The notes: generated by a model from the sequence alone, not told the origin. A stretch of DNA of 45,123 nucleotides from Bdellovibrionales bacterium (GCA_018266335.1 JAFEAR010000088.1:1-45123); one strand, 5' to 3'. Shown: positions 8,391-17,933, counted from the stretch's first letter. Translations and numbers: made by a program.

Positions 8391-8410
8391 CTTAACTTCC
8401 ATCAGTTAAG
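8391..8410. promoter_or_regulatory. Inverted repeat between divergent genes
   Basis: CTTAACT and AGTTAAG form a 7-bp inverted repeat with a 6-base spacer. It lies in the 172-nt gap between the membrane protein at 7676-8359 and the subtilase at 8532. It may be an operator for one of the two divergent promoters. No clear -35/-10 pair was found beside it. Confidence 0.35.
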
Positions 8411-8531
8411 ACATATTAGGTGTCAAGAAAGTGTCGAAATTGATTCTTTAGCCTTAACAAGGCGTCCGGAGACAAGGGGCCTCAACGTAATACGTGACTC
8501 GAGTTTTTCGGGTCAGAGAGGATTAGGGACT

Positions 8532-10277
8532 ATGAACAAGGGGACAAAGACCGCAGTAGTAACTCTTACGGGAGTTCTTGCCGGCGTTTTTTGGTCGGGC
8601 GTAGCCAGTGCTACTGAACGAGTCATCGTTCAAATGCGATCTCCGGGCGCCTTCCATCAGTTGCAGGGGCAGCTGAACGAGGCTCTGCACCTCAACCGTA
8701 CCTCCACGGATGCCTTCGGCCGCCGGCAGTTGGAGTTGCCCCGCGTGGCCAACACCAACGCACGCCTGACCACGGCCCTCGAACACCTCGAAATGGTCGT
8801 GCTGGAAGTTGAATCCGACGCCGACATTGCAACCCTCCAAAAAAATCCCGACGTGCAATTCGTCGAACGCGAACGTTTCTACCCGACACCGCGTCTGCCG
8901 CTGAGCGTTTCACGTCGTCGCAACAACACCTTTGCTTCGACCGAGCAAATGCCTTGGGGCATTTCGGCCGTGAAAGCTCCTGCAGCATGGGCCGAAGCTA
9001 CGACGGGTGCACAAGGCGCCGGCGCCACGGTGCTCGTTCTCGACACGGGCATTGACCGCGATCATCCGGACCTGAAAGAGCGTTTGCTGGAAGGCAAAAA
9101 CTTTTTCACGCGTCGCCTGGCTCAAATGCCGTCGCTCAACAGCTTCTTGCTCGCCGCTTCGCCCATCGACGCGGACGAACAAGACGCTACGACTCCTCCC
9201 TACGATTACTTCGATGAAGTGGGTCACGGCACGCACGTGTCGGGCACCATCCTGGGCGCACAAAACGGTATAGGCGTGGTGGGCGTTGCGCCCCAAGCGA
9301 ATCTGCTCATGGGCCGCGTTTGCGGCGAGCTCGGTTGTTCCTCTGTAGCCATCGTGAACGGTATTAACTGGGCCATTCAAAAACGTGCCGACGTGATCAG
9401 CATGTCGCTCGGCGGCCCTTCCGACGTGCAATCGCAAGCCCAAGCAATTCAAAAGGCAGAGCAAGCCGGCATCGTCACCGTCGCTGCTTCGGGTAACGAT
9501 GGCACCGACAAAGTCTCCTACCCCGGCGCAACGCCGAACGTGATCGCCGTGGGCGCCGTAGACTCTACGGGTACCCGCGCTACCTTCTCGCAGTACGGTC
9601 CGGAACTTGCCATTGTGGCTCCCGGCGTGGACGTAGTCTCGTCCGTACCCGTGGGTAGTGGCCGCGACTCCATCGTGAGCGTGCAGAGCGGTAGCGACTC
9701 TATGCAAAACGTTCCGAGCACGAGCTTCGTAGGCTCGCCCGCACCGGCACAACCCGTGGTGGGCACGCTAGCCCTTGCTGGCATCGGCAAGCCGGATGAC
9801 TTCAAAAACGGCAACGTGAAAAACAAAATCGCCCTCATTCAACGCGGCGAAATTCCCTTCGCCGACAAAGTGAAGAACGCGATCGACGCGGGCGCCGTGG
9901 GCGTCGCCATCTACAACAACGTCGATGGGCTTACCTCGGGCGCTCTGTCCGAAGGTGGCGAAGTGGCCGTGCCGGTGATCATGATCGAAAAAACAGTGGG
10001 CGAGCAACTCAAGACCGCCATCGGCCAAGGACAAGCTTCGTCGATGTCGCTCATGATTGCTAAAACAGACTACGCTTCGTTCCAGGGCACTTCGATGGCC
10101 ACGCCCCACGTAGCCGGCGTTGTGGCGCTGATTCGCGCGGCGAACAAGAATCTGACCCCTGCACAAGTGCGCACGATCATCAAGTCTACGGCCGTTGCTC
10201 ATGCGCCCACCTCGGCTAACGAGTACGGTGCAGGCTTGGTCGACGCTGCAGCAGCCGTCGCCGCCGCCCAGCGCTAA
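8532..10277 (+). CDS. Secreted subtilisin-like (S8) serine protease with PA domain
   Basis: 581 aa exported protease. Residues 1-27 are a signal peptide ending in VASA. About 30-115 form an I9-type propeptide that would inhibit and fold the enzyme. The S8 catalytic domain follows, with Asp171 (VLVLDTGID), His232 (GHGTHVSGT), oxyanion Asn322 (AASGNDG) and Ser521 (GTSMATPHVAG). A PA domain of about 110 residues (around 397-510) is inserted before the Ser motif; such inserts help bind substrate in other subtilases. An AGAGAGGA ribosome binding site precedes the ATG. The stop overlaps the ATG of the following GNAT gene (TAATG). It is likely a secreted or periplasmic scavenging or predation-type protease; that role is an inference. 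Confidence 0.95.
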   Translation: MNKGTKTAVVTLTGVLAGVFWSGVASATERVIVQMRSPGAFHQLQGQLNEALHLNRTSTDAFGRRQLELPRVANTNARLTTALEHLEMVVLEVESDADIATLQKNPDVQFVERERFYPTPRLPLSVSRRRNNTFASTEQMPWGISAVKAPAAWAEATTGAQGAGATVLVLDTGIDRDHPDLKERLLEGKNFFTRRLAQMPSLNSFLLAASPIDADEQDATTPPYDYFDEVGHGTHVSGTILGAQNGIGVVGVAPQANLLMGRVCGELGCSSVAIVNGINWAIQKRADVISMSLGGPSDVQSQAQAIQKAEQAGIVTVAASGNDGTDKVSYPGATPNVIAVGAVDSTGTRATFSQYGPELAIVAPGVDVVSSVPVGSGRDSIVSVQSGSDSMQNVPSTSFVGSPAPAQPVVGTLALAGIGKPDDFKNGNVKNKIALIQRGEIPFADKVKNAIDAGAVGVAIYNNVDGLTSGALSEGGEVAVPVIMIEKTVGEQLKTAIGQGQASSMSLMIAKTDYASFQGTSMATPHVAGVVALIRAANKNLTPAQVRTIIKSTAVAHAPTSANEYGAGLVDAAAAVAAAQR

Positions 10278-10783
10278 TGCTCACGCTACGCAGACTCGAC
10301 CCTCGGGATCCGCGTAGCGAGCAGGAGCTACAAGAGTTACTCAGCGCAACACCCCGCTACACGGAACGTGTCAGCGGGGTTTCTTTTTGCCCACCCGGGG
10401 CCGCCCGCGAAGCTTTAGACATCACGCCCCCCAAGACCACAGCGGAGCAAAAGTTTGTTTTCGTGCTCGACGATGCAGGGACGGGTTCCGTTGGCTGCGT
10501 CGACTTGATTCGCGATTATCCCGTCGCTCACTGCGCCTTTTTGGGCTTGCTCACTATTCGCGAGCCGCAGCAAGGTCGGGGCTTAGGCCGGTAAGCCTAC
10601 GCCCTCATTGAATCGCTAGTGCGCAGCTGGGAATGCCGGAAAATAAGACTTGCCTACGTGTCCACTAATCCGGAAGCCAAAACCTTCTGGATTCGCATGG
10701 GCTTTGCCGAAACCGGCGAACGCCACGAACATCAAAACGGATCGGTGCGCGGCCAACACATCGTGATGGAAAAATCTATCTAA
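10277..10783 (+). pseudogene. GNAT acetyltransferase interrupted by an in-frame stop
   Basis: The frame beginning at the ATG that overlaps the subtilase stop encodes a GNAT fold, but a TAA at 10592-10594 cuts it directly after the acetyl-CoA motif QGRGLGR. Reading on in the same frame gives 62 more codons (AYALIESLVRSW ... TFWIRMGFAETGERHEH ... VMEKSI) up to a TAA at 10781. Those codons supply exactly the helix, strand and 'FYxxxGF' region a GNAT needs. The full frame would be 168 residues. So one nonsense change has split an otherwise intact gene. Alternatives are a sequencing error or stop-codon readthrough. The 105-aa product alone lacks half the fold. Confidence 0.85.
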
Positions 10784-10804
10784 ACGGCTAGCAACAACAC
10801 TCAA

Positions 10805-13102
10805 TTACCGAGTTGCTTTGAGTTGCGAATGAATAGGCCAGGTCCGAGCACGACCATCGGGCGTCACGTTAAAGAACTGCTCCCGCCCCGGACCAAAGAC
10901 CACCCAGATATCGTCCATATCTCCCTGCGCCGTTACGCCCGCCTTACGCGCACAGCCCATAAAGACTTGCGTGTTGCGAATACGGTAGCCCTTACAAAGC
11001 GATCCCAAGTCGCCCCCGGCACTAGGAACATTCACCTCATCGTTGCTGCTCTCCAGATATCCCGAATAAGGATTGAAATCGGGATAGCTAGTGCCGTTGC
11101 CTAGTTCGTAATTGCCACTATTCAGCACCGTCTTAAGCTTGAGACATTCACGATGAGAATCCGCTTTGCCCAGCACGCCCGAAGCCTGCATGCGTCCATT
11201 CACGTAAATCCGCAGACGCCCCTGACCCTGTTGAACACGGTAGCTGGTGGGGGGTGCCTTCATGAGTCCCGACGCCACTGCCAAAGCAATCGACCCATTT
11301 TCGAGTGCCAATTGCACATCGCGATCTTTCACGGCCGCTTTGATTTCGTCGTCCGTTTTGCCCGTACCCGTAATGGCTAAGGACCGCGTGGGTAGCTCCC
11401 ACGCAAAACTCAAATGCGTCCACCGGCCCCGCGCAAAATCGCTACGACCAGCAAGCTTCAGCGAAGCTTGGTAGAGCGCTCCCTGATAGTTGGTTTCAAA
11501 GTAAAGTGTGCCGCCATCCACGTAAGCGCGCGGCATAAGGTCATCGTTAGATCCCTCGCAGGAGCCATAACTAAAGAGCCCGTGCTGGCCCGTGCCCGCA
11601 GGATCGAAGTCAGGCTTGTAAAAAAATTCCACGGCCCCACGTAAATCTTCCTGGTCGAGCGTGCGCAGCACCAAAGGTTGGCTGCTAGTTACAAAATGGG
11701 CTGCTAAATTATTGGTTCGGTCTGCATGCCCCACGCCCGGCGCCGTTTCAATAGGAGAGCTGCGCATGGGGGTGATATCGCGATGACTGCGATTTGCCCG
11801 GTGAGCCTGATAGTTCGTGCGGGGAGTGCAGGTAGTTCCGGGCGCGCAATCGTCGAATTCAACGAATGCGGCAGCATCCAGCAAAATACCAATTTCTTTT
11901 TGATCGAGGGGGGCCGACGTTTCGACGAAATCATCCAGAAGGGCTACAAATTGCGCATTCGCAAAAGCCGGACGAGCGTAGTCGTGTCCATAGTGATTGT
12001 ATTCGGCAAAGAGTTGGTCGTTGAGCGATCGCTGCAGAACATCGTCCGAAATACTCGTCGGATCGCGACGATGGTTTAGTACGTTCAACTTGTTGTTGTA
12101 GGCTCCCCGGATACGCAGAAGCCCGCCGTTTTCGTACACTCGCAGATCGGCCGGATGCCGTGCAGTCAAACCATCGGCAGAAAAATGGTTATACTCGTTA
12201 CGAAGCGCATCGGACCAACCAGGTAAACCCATGGACAAAGCCCATTTCACTTTACGCAACTTAGCCACGCGGCAAGTGGAACTGCCATCCTCACAAACGT
12301 TCTTGGCCGTCCACTTAAAGCCCTCCCCCTTCGTTCCGGTAAAATCCGTGACCAGCAAATCGGCTGCAGCGTGAGCCCCCATGGAATAACCCGTCACACG
12401 AATGTCGCCTAAATCGGCCGCCAACAACTGATCAATAAGATGCGAAGACAAATCAAGCGCGTGTGAAAGAGCCAGATTATATCCACCCTGGTTTTTCGCC
12501 GCATACCGCGCAATGGTAGAATAAGATTTGGCTCCGTCCGCCGGATCCACCAGCGCCAAAACGCGTTTTAAGCTTTTCATCGCGGGGTGGTCGGGCGTAA
12601 TGCCAATGGCGTCGGCATGCTGCTGGCACCAAGGGAATCCCGCCGTCACTGCACTCTGACAATCCCAGCTGATCGTAAAAATGAGCGCACCGGGGTCACG
12701 ACGATTAATCCATTGCAAAACTTCGGCTTCGTCGACCTGGGCATTGTCTTGAGCGGCACTGCCAAAACCCGAAAAGTGAATATACACATTGGGCTTGGTG
12801 GCCAAATGCTCATTGATTCGTTGGCAATCATTTTTAAAGAGCCGCGCAATATTCGCCCGGGCAATTTCGGCCGACGCTGGAGGCGCGTAATAAGTTTTGT
12901 AAAAATCCGCAAATCGGCTGCCGGCAAAGTCGGCCACGTTGCGAACCTTATCGCCCAGATACATGGGCTTATCGATGCACTGGGGGCCGTCGTCGCTACT
13001 GGGATGCCTTAGCTCACGTTCCACGCTCCGCTCTCCGTGCGTGCTACAAGCCCCACAAATAACTAATGCACCGATGCGCGCCTTCTGTCCCCAGTTCCCC
13101 AT
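10805..13102 (-). CDS. Exported alpha/beta-hydrolase-like protein with LamG-like C-terminus
   Basis: 765 aa. A short hydrophobic N-terminus (ARIGALVICGAC) suggests export, possibly as a lipoprotein through a weak lipobox ending at Cys19. Residues about 100-400 resemble an alpha/beta hydrolase: a strand (NVYIHFSGFGS), then the nucleophile elbow GYSMGAH with Ser240, as in lipases. After an Arg/Ser-rich linker, residues about 460-740 resemble a concanavalin/LamG-type jelly roll (GAVEFFYKPDF, WTHLSFAWE, RIYVNGRMQASG), often used for carbohydrate or surface binding. It follows SCP2 by 5 nt and has a GAGAGG ribosome binding site, so it is in the acyl-CoA synthetase operon. A secreted lipase or esterase is plausible. 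Confidence 0.7.
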   Translation of the reverse strand: MGNWGQKARIGALVICGACSTHGERSVERELRHPSSDDGPQCIDKPMYLGDKVRNVADFAGSRFADFYKTYYAPPASAEIARANIARLFKNDCQRINEHLATKPNVYIHFSGFGSAAQDNAQVDEAEVLQWINRRDPGALIFTISWDCQSAVTAGFPWCQQHADAIGITPDHPAMKSLKRVLALVDPADGAKSYSTIARYAAKNQGGYNLALSHALDLSSHLIDQLLAADLGDIRVTGYSMGAHAAADLLVTDFTGTKGEGFKWTAKNVCEDGSSTCRVAKLRKVKWALSMGLPGWSDALRNEYNHFSADGLTARHPADLRVYENGGLLRIRGAYNNKLNVLNHRRDPTSISDDVLQRSLNDQLFAEYNHYGHDYARPAFANAQFVALLDDFVETSAPLDQKEIGILLDAAAFVEFDDCAPGTTCTPRTNYQAHRANRSHRDITPMRSSPIETAPGVGHADRTNNLAAHFVTSSQPLVLRTLDQEDLRGAVEFFYKPDFDPAGTGQHGLFSYGSCEGSNDDLMPRAYVDGGTLYFETNYQGALYQASLKLAGRSDFARGRWTHLSFAWELPTRSLAITGTGKTDDEIKAAVKDRDVQLALENGSIALAVASGLMKAPPTSYRVQQGQGRLRIYVNGRMQASGVLGKADSHRECLKLKTVLNSGNYELGNGTSYPDFNPYSGYLESSNDEVNVPSAGGDLGSLCKGYRIRNTQVFMGCARKAGVTAQGDMDDIWVVFGPGREQFFNVTPDGRARTWPIHSQLKATR

Positions 13103-13107
13103 AGTTC

Positions 13108-13455
13108 CTACCTCTCGCTGAGTTTTTTAATCGCGATACCCAACTTGGCCGCTAGACCCACGTCGCCCTTGATTTTAATCTTTCGGGTCATGACCGCCAA
13201 GGGCACATTAAGCCCGCCGTCAATCAACCCCGACCAAGTTTTTTCATTCATTGCAATCACGCAATCCTTGCCACTAATGCCCTTAGAAAGCGATGCATGG
13301 CCCTCGCCATCGAAATTCACGGTCCACTGACCGCCCGTAGCACCATCGATATCAACACTCACCGACTGTGATTTAAAACCTGCGGCCGAAATCAGACCCG
13401 GATTTTTAACCAGAGTGTCCGTCAAAAACTTGTCAAAAAACTCTTTCCCGTTCAT
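13108..13455 (-). CDS. SCP2 sterol-binding domain protein
   Basis: 115 aa single-domain protein of the SCP2 family, which forms a hydrophobic tunnel binding fatty acyl chains, sterols or similar lipids. Visible features are the FDGEGHASLSKG strand pair, DCVIAMNEKTWSGLIDG and KIKIKGDVGLAAKLG, all typical of SCP2. The start at 13455 is chosen because GAGGAG lies upstream and its ATG overlaps the stop of the acyl-CoA synthetase gene (ATGA). The pairing with an acyl-CoA synthetase suggests it carries acyl groups or acyl-CoA in the cytoplasm. Confidence 0.9.
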   Translation of the reverse strand: MNGKEFFDKFLTDTLVKNPGLISAAGFKSQSVSVDIDGATGGQWTVNFDGEGHASLSKGISGKDCVIAMNEKTWSGLIDGGLNVPLAVMTRKIKIKGDVGLAAKLGIAIKKLSER

Positions 13456-15242
13456 CGGTACATCTCCTCTATCAATGCCGCGTATTTCCGCGTGCAAAAC
13501 GAACGTTTCACTTTGAGACTCGGCGTGAGTTCGCCAGCCTCGATCGAGAAGTCTCGCGTTAGCAAACGAAAACGCTTGATCTGCTCGTACGCAGGTAGTT
13601 TCTCATTCATCCGATCAATTTGCGACTTGAAGCTACGCAGAAAAATGCGATCTTTAATCAACGAGTCTAAGCCATGAAAAGCAATGTGTCTCCGATCGCA
13701 GAAGCGGCGCGCCTCGTCCACGTTCAGAGTGAAGAGCGCCGTCAGATAATTGCGATCATCTCCGGCCACCAACATATTCGACACCAAAGGAATTTGGGTG
13801 AAAAGCTCCTCGAGCTTAAGCGGTGCAATATTCTTGCCACCGGAGGTAATAATGAGATCCTTCTTGCGATCCACGATGCGCAAGAAACCTCCGGCCTCGA
13901 GTGCCCCAATGTCGCCGGTGGCAAACCATTCATCCGCCGCACGGGGTCCGCGCCCCTCGTACCCCCCAAACACCGAGGGACCGCGCACACAAATCTCTCC
14001 GTCGGATAAAAATTTGATTTCGATTCCGGGAATCACCTTGCCAACAGTTCCACAGCGAAAAGCTTCCGGCGTGCTGAGGGCCAGCGGCCCCGTGGTCTCA
14101 GTCAAGCCGTAGCCTTCTAACAAGGGAACTCCGCAGGCATGAAAAAATTCGGCCGTGCTCGCGCCCAATGGCGCTCCACCAGAAATTGCAAAGCGCAGAC
14201 GAGCACCAAATTGCTCGCGCACCTTGCTAAATACCAGGCGATCCAGCAATTCTTGCCGCGAAGCCCGAAAAAACGAGCGCCAACCCCGAGCTGCCGACGC
14301 GTCCACGGCAGGCGCTTTGCCGATGCTGAGTGCCCACGTTAGAGCGCGGTCACGCACGGAACGTCGACGCACTCCCACTCCCCTCACAACGGCCTGAAAA
14401 ATTTTTTCATAGATTCGCGGCACCCCGAAAAAAACCGTCGGCTGCACGTCCTTAAGATTATCAATCAAGGATCCATGCCCCTGAGAATAAGCATTCGTCC
14501 AGCCAACCCCCAGGGAGAGCATTTGCTCTACACGTCCCATGATGTGCGCTACCGGCAAATGCACGAGCGTCAAATCGCGATCATTCACTTCGATCATACT
14601 CGCCAAGCTTTGCATGACGGCGAGAAAGTTTTGATGAGTGAGTTGAACCCCCTTCGGCAATCCCTCCGTACCCGAGGTATAAACGAGCGTGGCCAGCGAT
14701 TCCGCTGAAAGATTTTGAATCTCCCTTCGCCAAGCCCCAAGGGAATCCGCCGTTAGTTCTGTCGAAGCCAGCGAAGAAGACCAAGAGCTCAGTTCTAAAA
14801 TATTTGCCGTGGCCGGAATCGGATCAAAACTCACTAAGCCCTGCAAATTTGGAAGGCGCTCGCGCACGACTTCAATCTTGTCCTTCTGCACTAATCCTTC
14901 AATAAAGGCGAACTTCGCGCGCGCATCGCGCAGAATGTAGTGGATGTCGTCGGCCGTAAGGGAGGGATAAACCGGCACACTCACTGCCCCCAAACTTAGG
15001 ATGGCCCAATCCACCACCGCCCATTCATACCGAGTCTGCGACACGATTCCCACCCGATCGCCGGCGCCGATGCCCGCTTTGCGCAAGCACGTGGCCACCT
15101 CGAACACCTGCTGCTCAAGCTCTTTCCACGTGAAGGCCACCCACACTCCCTGCCGCTTGCGCAGCTGAGCCGTTTTATTGGGGGTCTCCACGGCCCGACG
15201 CACGAGCGTGGCGGGGATATTGGCACCGAGGAGAAGCGACAT
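13452..15242 (-). CDS. Long-chain acyl-CoA synthetase (AMP-binding)
   Basis: 596 aa. Activates fatty acids with ATP and CoA via an acyl-adenylate. The AMP-binding signature LVYTSGTEGLPKGVQLTH is near residue 190, followed by the GYGLTETTGP motif, the hinge/ATP motif WFATGDIG, and IVDRKKDLIITSGGKNIAP near the C-terminus. The architecture matches FadD15/FadD-like 'long-chain-fatty-acid-CoA ligase' proteins of about 600 aa. The ATG at 15242 lacks a Shine-Dalgarno; instead TGATAATCT, an extended -10-like sequence, sits just upstream. It heads an operon with SCP2 and the LamG-like hydrolase. Confidence 0.93.
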   Translation of the reverse strand: MSLLLGANIPATLVRRAVETPNKTAQLRKRQGVWVAFTWKELEQQVFEVATCLRKAGIGAGDRVGIVSQTRYEWAVVDWAILSLGAVSVPVYPSLTADDIHYILRDARAKFAFIEGLVQKDKIEVVRERLPNLQGLVSFDPIPATANILELSSWSSSLASTELTADSLGAWRREIQNLSAESLATLVYTSGTEGLPKGVQLTHQNFLAVMQSLASMIEVNDRDLTLVHLPVAHIMGRVEQMLSLGVGWTNAYSQGHGSLIDNLKDVQPTVFFGVPRIYEKIFQAVVRGVGVRRRSVRDRALTWALSIGKAPAVDASAARGWRSFFRASRQELLDRLVFSKVREQFGARLRFAISGGAPLGASTAEFFHACGVPLLEGYGLTETTGPLALSTPEAFRCGTVGKVIPGIEIKFLSDGEICVRGPSVFGGYEGRGPRAADEWFATGDIGALEAGGFLRIVDRKKDLIITSGGKNIAPLKLEELFTQIPLVSNMLVAGDDRNYLTALFTLNVDEARRFCDRRHIAFHGLDSLIKDRIFLRSFKSQIDRMNEKLPAYEQIKRFRLLTRDFSIEAGELTPSLKVKRSFCTRKYAALIEEMYR

Positions 15243-15288
15243 TGATTTTAGATTATCAGTCTCCGCAAAAATCGCGAGCCGCGGCGCC

Positions 15289-17442
15289 CTACTTTAAAGT
15301 GGGAGTCAGAGACAAAATTCGGTCAGCCTCAATTTTAATTGTACCTTCCCACTCCACTCCAAAAATCGGATTACGAAGTTTAAGGTGCTGATTGTCGCCC
15401 GCCGGAACCGCAAAACGGGTCACGGGAGTTTGTAACGGCACACCATCACGTCCCACCAGCGGTTTGCCATTTAGAACGACTTCCGTTGCTCGGGGCGCAG
15501 CAATCACCGTCAAATAGCCCATGGGACCGTGCGCGCCCTGATCCCCGGACTCATTCGAAGACACCTTACGACTCGGAGCCGTGTCTTCAACTACTGGCAC
15601 CGCACTAACTGGGGCGCTCGGCGCCAGCTCGGGCGTTGAGCTGGGAGCCGGCACGGGAGCAGGCATGGGCGTCGCGGCCACCGGAGCAGATTCAGGCGCC
15701 GACGCGACAGCCGTCGATGCCGATGCCGGCAAACGATTTTCCTCGACTCCCGCAGTAGAGGGCACAACTCCTTGCTCAGCCGCCCTCTGCTCGGCTACTT
15801 TTTGTTCCCCCCCTGGGACTTCATCTTTTTTCAGCACCAAGAATGCCGCCAGCACTGCAAGCGCCACTCCATACAACAGCACGCGCCCCTTTGATTTTTT
15901 TTCCTGCGGCCGGCCGAGCGACTGAATGGGCCGTACCGGCGAAGGTCGCGCGTGTTGGTATCCAGGGGGATGATCCGCAATGTCGATCATCAACGCCTTA
16001 TCCCCACTCCCCCGCGGAGCGGTGGGCATAGAAATGGACAAACTGCTCGGAGCATTTTGAATGCTCGTGGCAAATTCGACGTCGCCCTGACTAGGTGGAG
16101 GCAAATCGTTCGGTGAATGTTCAGCCGTCACCCGAGTTTCAGATTCGTTATTAATGGGAGCGCCCTGCATGTCGCTCTTCACGGACACAGGGTCGGGCAG
16201 CACGAATTCAGGCTGACTCAACCCCGAAGCTTGTTGTTCGAAGGGGGCATCGTTTGCGGGCGCATCCACCTTGGTTTTACCTTCGGGTGGATCGGCCTTG
16301 ATCGGCGCCGGTCCATCGAGCACAAAGACGCCGGACTGCGACGCCGAGGACAGTTGAGTTTTTAATTCTTCATCGACTGAGGTGGCCTCTTCGCGCGGAG
16401 CTCGCACGGCCGTGCGGGCAGGCTGCGCAGCTTCGACGGGCGCCGGACGGCCGCCGGGCATGGTGATACGCGCGGGAGCTTCGGCCGCCATTTTCTCACG
16501 GCGCTTCCGCTCTTCCTGAATATCTTCGGCAAAGAGCGTGCGCAGGAACTTAGACAAGTCCGTCGGCAAAAATTTGGGGAAGGCCTGGTTCATGAAGCGC
16601 AATAAGTCCGCGTAAAGTTCACTGCCCGAGCCATAACGATCGCCCCGTTCCTTAGCCAAGCTCTTCATGACGATCTTATCGAGCGCCGGCGAAATGACAG
16701 GATTGTAGCGCGAAGGACGCGGCACGCGGCATTCGCGCACTAGCTGCAAGGTACGCAAATCATCTTCACAGGTGAACAAACGGCGCTGCGTGAGAATTTC
16801 GAAGAGAATAATTCCGAGGGCAAAGATATCCGTACGCTTGTCGAGTTTTTGTCCCGACGCCTGCTCGGGTGACATATAACCAAATTTACCCTTGAGCACG
16901 CCGGCCTTGGTGACGTCCGCGCGCGCCGCCGCCTTGGCAATACCGAAGTCCACAATTTTCACGCCGCCATCGTAACTGAGCATGACGTTCTGCGGACTCA
17001 TGTCGCGGTGAACAACCTCGAGCGGCTGTCCGGTTTTTTCGTCGTGGAAGTTGTGCGCGTAATCTAAACCCTTCGCCGCTTCGGTGATGATATAGCAAGC
17101 GATCTCGATGGGAATTTTGGTTTTGGTTTTATCAGCCCGCGCTAGGATCTGCCGCAAGTTACGGCCATCAACGAACTCCATCACAAGGTACAGGTAACCC
17201 TCGTGTTCGCCGTTACCAAAAACTTGCACGATGTTCGGATGTTGTAGCAAACCCGAAAGGTTCGCCTCTAAGCGGAACATGGCTTTGAATTCTTCGTTCG
17301 CCGCGTAATGGGGCAAGATACGTTTTACGGCAATGGTCTTTTCGAATCCGCCGTAACCCAGCTGTTTCGCACGGTATACCTCGGCCATCCCGCCGGCGGC
17401 GAGCTTCTCGAGTAAAAGTAAATCCTGCCCAAAGCGCTCCAT
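15289..17442 (-). CDS. Transmembrane Ser/Thr protein kinase
   Basis: 717 aa. The N-terminal 300 residues are a Hanks-type kinase: Gly loop LAAGGMAEVYRA, Lys40 in AVKRI, HRDMSPQN with Asp147 and Asn152, DFG at 165-167, and GYMSPEQA. All catalytic residues are present. A Pro/Ala/Ser-rich linker (about 315-515) leads to one transmembrane helix at 521-537 (VLLYGVALAVLAAFLVL). Outside the membrane there is a low-complexity Pro/Ala/Ser/Val stretch and a terminal domain of about 75 residues with the PEGA-like pattern GYLTVIAAPRATEVVLNGKPLVG. Kinases of this design are common in myxobacteria and relatives. It is divergent from the small acidic gene at 17599. Targets are unknown. Confidence 0.93.
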   Translation of the reverse strand: MERFGQDLLLLEKLAAGGMAEVYRAKQLGYGGFEKTIAVKRILPHYAANEEFKAMFRLEANLSGLLQHPNIVQVFGNGEHEGYLYLVMEFVDGRNLRQILARADKTKTKIPIEIACYIITEAAKGLDYAHNFHDEKTGQPLEVVHRDMSPQNVMLSYDGGVKIVDFGIAKAAARADVTKAGVLKGKFGYMSPEQASGQKLDKRTDIFALGIILFEILTQRRLFTCEDDLRTLQLVRECRVPRPSRYNPVISPALDKIVMKSLAKERGDRYGSGSELYADLLRFMNQAFPKFLPTDLSKFLRTLFAEDIQEERKRREKMAAEAPARITMPGGRPAPVEAAQPARTAVRAPREEATSVDEELKTQLSSASQSGVFVLDGPAPIKADPPEGKTKVDAPANDAPFEQQASGLSQPEFVLPDPVSVKSDMQGAPINNESETRVTAEHSPNDLPPPSQGDVEFATSIQNAPSSLSISMPTAPRGSGDKALMIDIADHPPGYQHARPSPVRPIQSLGRPQEKKSKGRVLLYGVALAVLAAFLVLKKDEVPGGEQKVAEQRAAEQGVVPSTAGVEENRLPASASTAVASAPESAPVAATPMPAPVPAPSSTPELAPSAPVSAVPVVEDTAPSRKVSSNESGDQGAHGPMGYLTVIAAPRATEVVLNGKPLVGRDGVPLQTPVTRFAVPAGDNQHLKLRNPIFGVEWEGTIKIEADRILSLTPTLK

Positions 17443-17506
17443 GATTCTGTTGTCTTTTTCGGCACTTCCGAGGGTGGCCTTGAATTTTTGTCCTTAAATT
17501 TTTGGC

Positions 17507-17529
17507 CCCATTAACCCTTTCTTAATGGG
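17507..17529. promoter_or_regulatory. Inverted repeat in kinase/17599 divergent region
   Basis: CCCATTAA and TTAATGGG form an 8-bp inverted repeat with a 7-base spacer. It lies in the 156-nt gap between the divergent kinase gene and the small acidic gene. It is a candidate operator or transcript hairpin. No convincing -10/-35 pair could be fixed around it. Confidence 0.35.
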
Positions 17530-17598
17530 CGACGGTCTAACCCGTACAAACCGGGGCTAATCATCGCTCCGGAACCAGACCCAGGGAGGGCCCCGATC

Positions 17599-17910
17599 AT
17601 GGAAGACCTGTTCGAAATGATGATGGATTCCCAACAGTTAAAGAGCCGCCGCCGCAAGGTACGCCGCCAGAGCGAAGGTGCAGACCAACTTGAAGGGCAA
17701 TTGCTGCGCGAAGCCCTGGGTGGCAGCTTCCTGACGGCTCATTCGCCAACTCAAGATGCCTCGTGGATGGACATTGATCACGCATTAGCCTCAGAAAGTC
17801 GCGGATCCCGTAGTCCTTCCGACGCACTCGAAGACGGATGGAGCGGCGAAAGCTACGACACCGATTTGGACATCGATCCCTCCCGCCCCTTCGAGGGCGA
17901 AGAGGACTAA
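17599..17910 (+). CDS. Small acidic hypothetical protein
   Basis: 103 aa. A basic patch (LKSRRRKVRRQSE, residues 14-26) is followed by a strongly acidic, Ser/Asp/Glu-rich and probably disordered C-terminus ending in FEGEED. No signal peptide or membrane segment. AGGGAGGG lies about 10 nt upstream of the ATG, and a strong intrinsic terminator follows 24 nt after the stop, so it is likely a monocistronic gene. No family is recognised. The minus strand is also open across the region, but it lacks a comparable start signal. Confidence 0.65.
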   Translation: MEDLFEMMMDSQQLKSRRRKVRRQSEGADQLEGQLLREALGGSFLTAHSPTQDASWMDIDHALASESRGSRSPSDALEDGWSGESYDTDLDIDPSRPFEGEED

Positions 17911-17933
17911 TCACTCCGCAAATTCGACCGCTG

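Noticed and set aside
8910..9752. 280-codon minus-strand frame inside the subtilase gene
   Set aside because: It lies entirely within a gene with all S8 catalytic motifs. The product is Arg/His-rich with no recognisable features, as expected of a high-GC shadow.
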